A stretch of 64,000 nt of DNA. Origin: Metopolophium dirhodum. Its lineage: Eukaryota; Arthropoda; Insecta; Hemiptera; Aphididae. The DNA lies in the NCBI RefSeq assembly GCF_019925205.1, contig NC_083567.1:5208001-5272000 (forward strand). Reading direction: 5' to 3'. Each line of letters begins with the position of its first letter. Position 1 is the first letter of the stretch. The notes under the pieces are model-generated. The model had not been told where the DNA came from. It searched no databases and worked only from the letters and a program-made list of their open reading frames with translations. Position numbers and translations under genes: made by a program. Positions 63,301 to 64,000 of the stretch are shown piece by piece.

Positions 63301-64000
63301 CAGTATACCATGGTTGAAGTGAGGTATATAAAAGCCCCAATTTTTTTAATTGGTCTAATATTCTCGTGCAGGATACCACCTTATACATAACTCACCCCCT
63401 GCCCTCCCCCCAATTATCACCTATATTAATACAAAATAAGATCTATAATTAACCACAAATTCAGCATACATTAATAGGGTGCTAATTTAAAACTGTAGAT
63501 GCTAAGCATACATCCCTCAAATTCACTGACGTGTTGGCCATGATTTTGAAGAGCAGTTGCCCGATAATTGTAAAGGATTGGGTAGATGGATGAGTACTGG
63601 ATTTAGTGAGAAATTTTAGTACACGACTAACTTCATCTGAATATAATATTTAATAACAATAATAATATGATGAGCTTAATATTAATCACTATAGGCGTAA
63701 TTTTATATAGTAATAATTACTAATTACTATTTAAATTATTACAGTGTTCAATATAAATAGAGATAGGTACATTTTTGCTGTACACTTTGTACATGCCACA
63801 TGGTCAATGCCCAATGGGTACGGCGTTAGAGTCAAGGGGTGGCTACAGGTCATTCAAAAAATGAATTGCCCGATAAAATATATCACTTCGCCACGCCACT
63901 GCTCGAATTTCAGCCATCGTGCGTTACCCGTGCTTGTACCTATACGCGTTAGAACCACCTGCACTATACTCCTCTTCTAAACGCTGTTCAAAACGACTCT
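60301..64000. other. Mixed sequence to the window end, no supported gene
   Basis: 60730-61530 is unusually balanced in composition for this window and may be an old coding transposon or exon remnant, but I recognise no protein in any frame. 61810-62560 is CpG-richer with CGCCGCCGCC and TATTATTAT runs, and holds overlapping frames on both strands (62043-62462 plus, 62063-62323 minus) without a domain. 63100-63420 has G-rich and C-rich runs. Confidence 0.4.

Noticed and set aside
63100..63930. Possible transposon between CAGTGGTGG near 63105 and CCACGCCACTG near 63890
   Set aside because: The ends do not match well and the flanking octamers differ.
1..64000. tRNA, rRNA and conserved microRNA genes
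   Set aside because: No B-box-like tRNA core or familiar mature microRNA was spotted by eye. A tRNA or covariance-model scan would be decisive and was not possible here.

Overview
This is a eukaryotic nuclear window that is very AT-rich, repeat-rich and gene-poor. It is dense in strings such as TATAATATTATA and ATAGGTACCTACCTATA, in microsatellites (GT, CGG, CTG, ATT, ACA) and in short inverted-repeat transposons. From memory this texture, together with several repeat families I recall from aphid DNA (for example the family ending in GATTCTGAGCGGAGC), points to an aphid, probably a Macrosiphini such as Acyrthosiphon. That is recognition, not a database result. I see no bacterial operons, no CRISPR array, no rRNA and no tRNA that I could support.

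One intact protein-coding gene is clear. A single uninterrupted minus-strand reading frame at 9390-10115 encodes a 241-residue PA28/REG-gamma-type proteasome activator (PSME3-like). It has a good start context and an AATAAA signal about 85 bases past the stop. It carries an Asn-to-Asp change in the activation loop and lacks the basic stretch that serves as the nuclear signal in vertebrate PSME3. Other coding remains are fragments: a frame-broken non-LTR retrotransposon reverse-transcriptase tail (3450-3963), a Helitron helicase-like fragment (8048-8203), and two minus-strand exons of a kelch-like BACK domain joined by a phase-compatible 67-base GT-AG intron (8599-8903). A weaker candidate terminal exon lies at 33621-33764 on the minus strand.

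The region 6.5-9.2 kb, just downstream of the PSME3-like gene in transcript sense, is a transposon nest: a 380-bp TIR element with TA flanks, a reversed second copy, the Helitron fragment, a 292-bp foldback element, the kelch exons and two Helitron-like 3' ends. From 11 to 20 kb there are MITE copies, two diverged local tandem duplications and a 247-bp widespread insect repeat. From 20 to 39 kb the sequence is mostly simple AT-rich DNA with microsatellites, a 680-bp palindromic element (28080-28760) and a relative of it (35824-36230).

From 39 to 48 kb an abundant dispersed repeat occurs in inverted copies about 5.7 kb apart. They flank a 540-bp hAT-type MITE that has a perfect 8-bp target duplication and six copies of an ATCTAGAT motif. 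From 48 to 64 kb there is a 640-bp foldback element (55671-56308) and a second hAT-type MITE (59447-59799) with a perfect 8-bp duplication. This second MITE sits inside one copy of a tandem duplication whose other copy preserves the empty site. CpG-richer islands at about 1.2-1.5, 18.0-18.5, 48.3-48.9, 59.9-60.3 and 61.9-62.5 kb could be promoters or 5' exons of genes lying mostly outside the window; this is inference only. I found no convincing novel biological system. The most interesting items are the intronless REG-gamma copy, the kelch exon pair in the transposon nest, and the two MITEs with intact insertion signatures.
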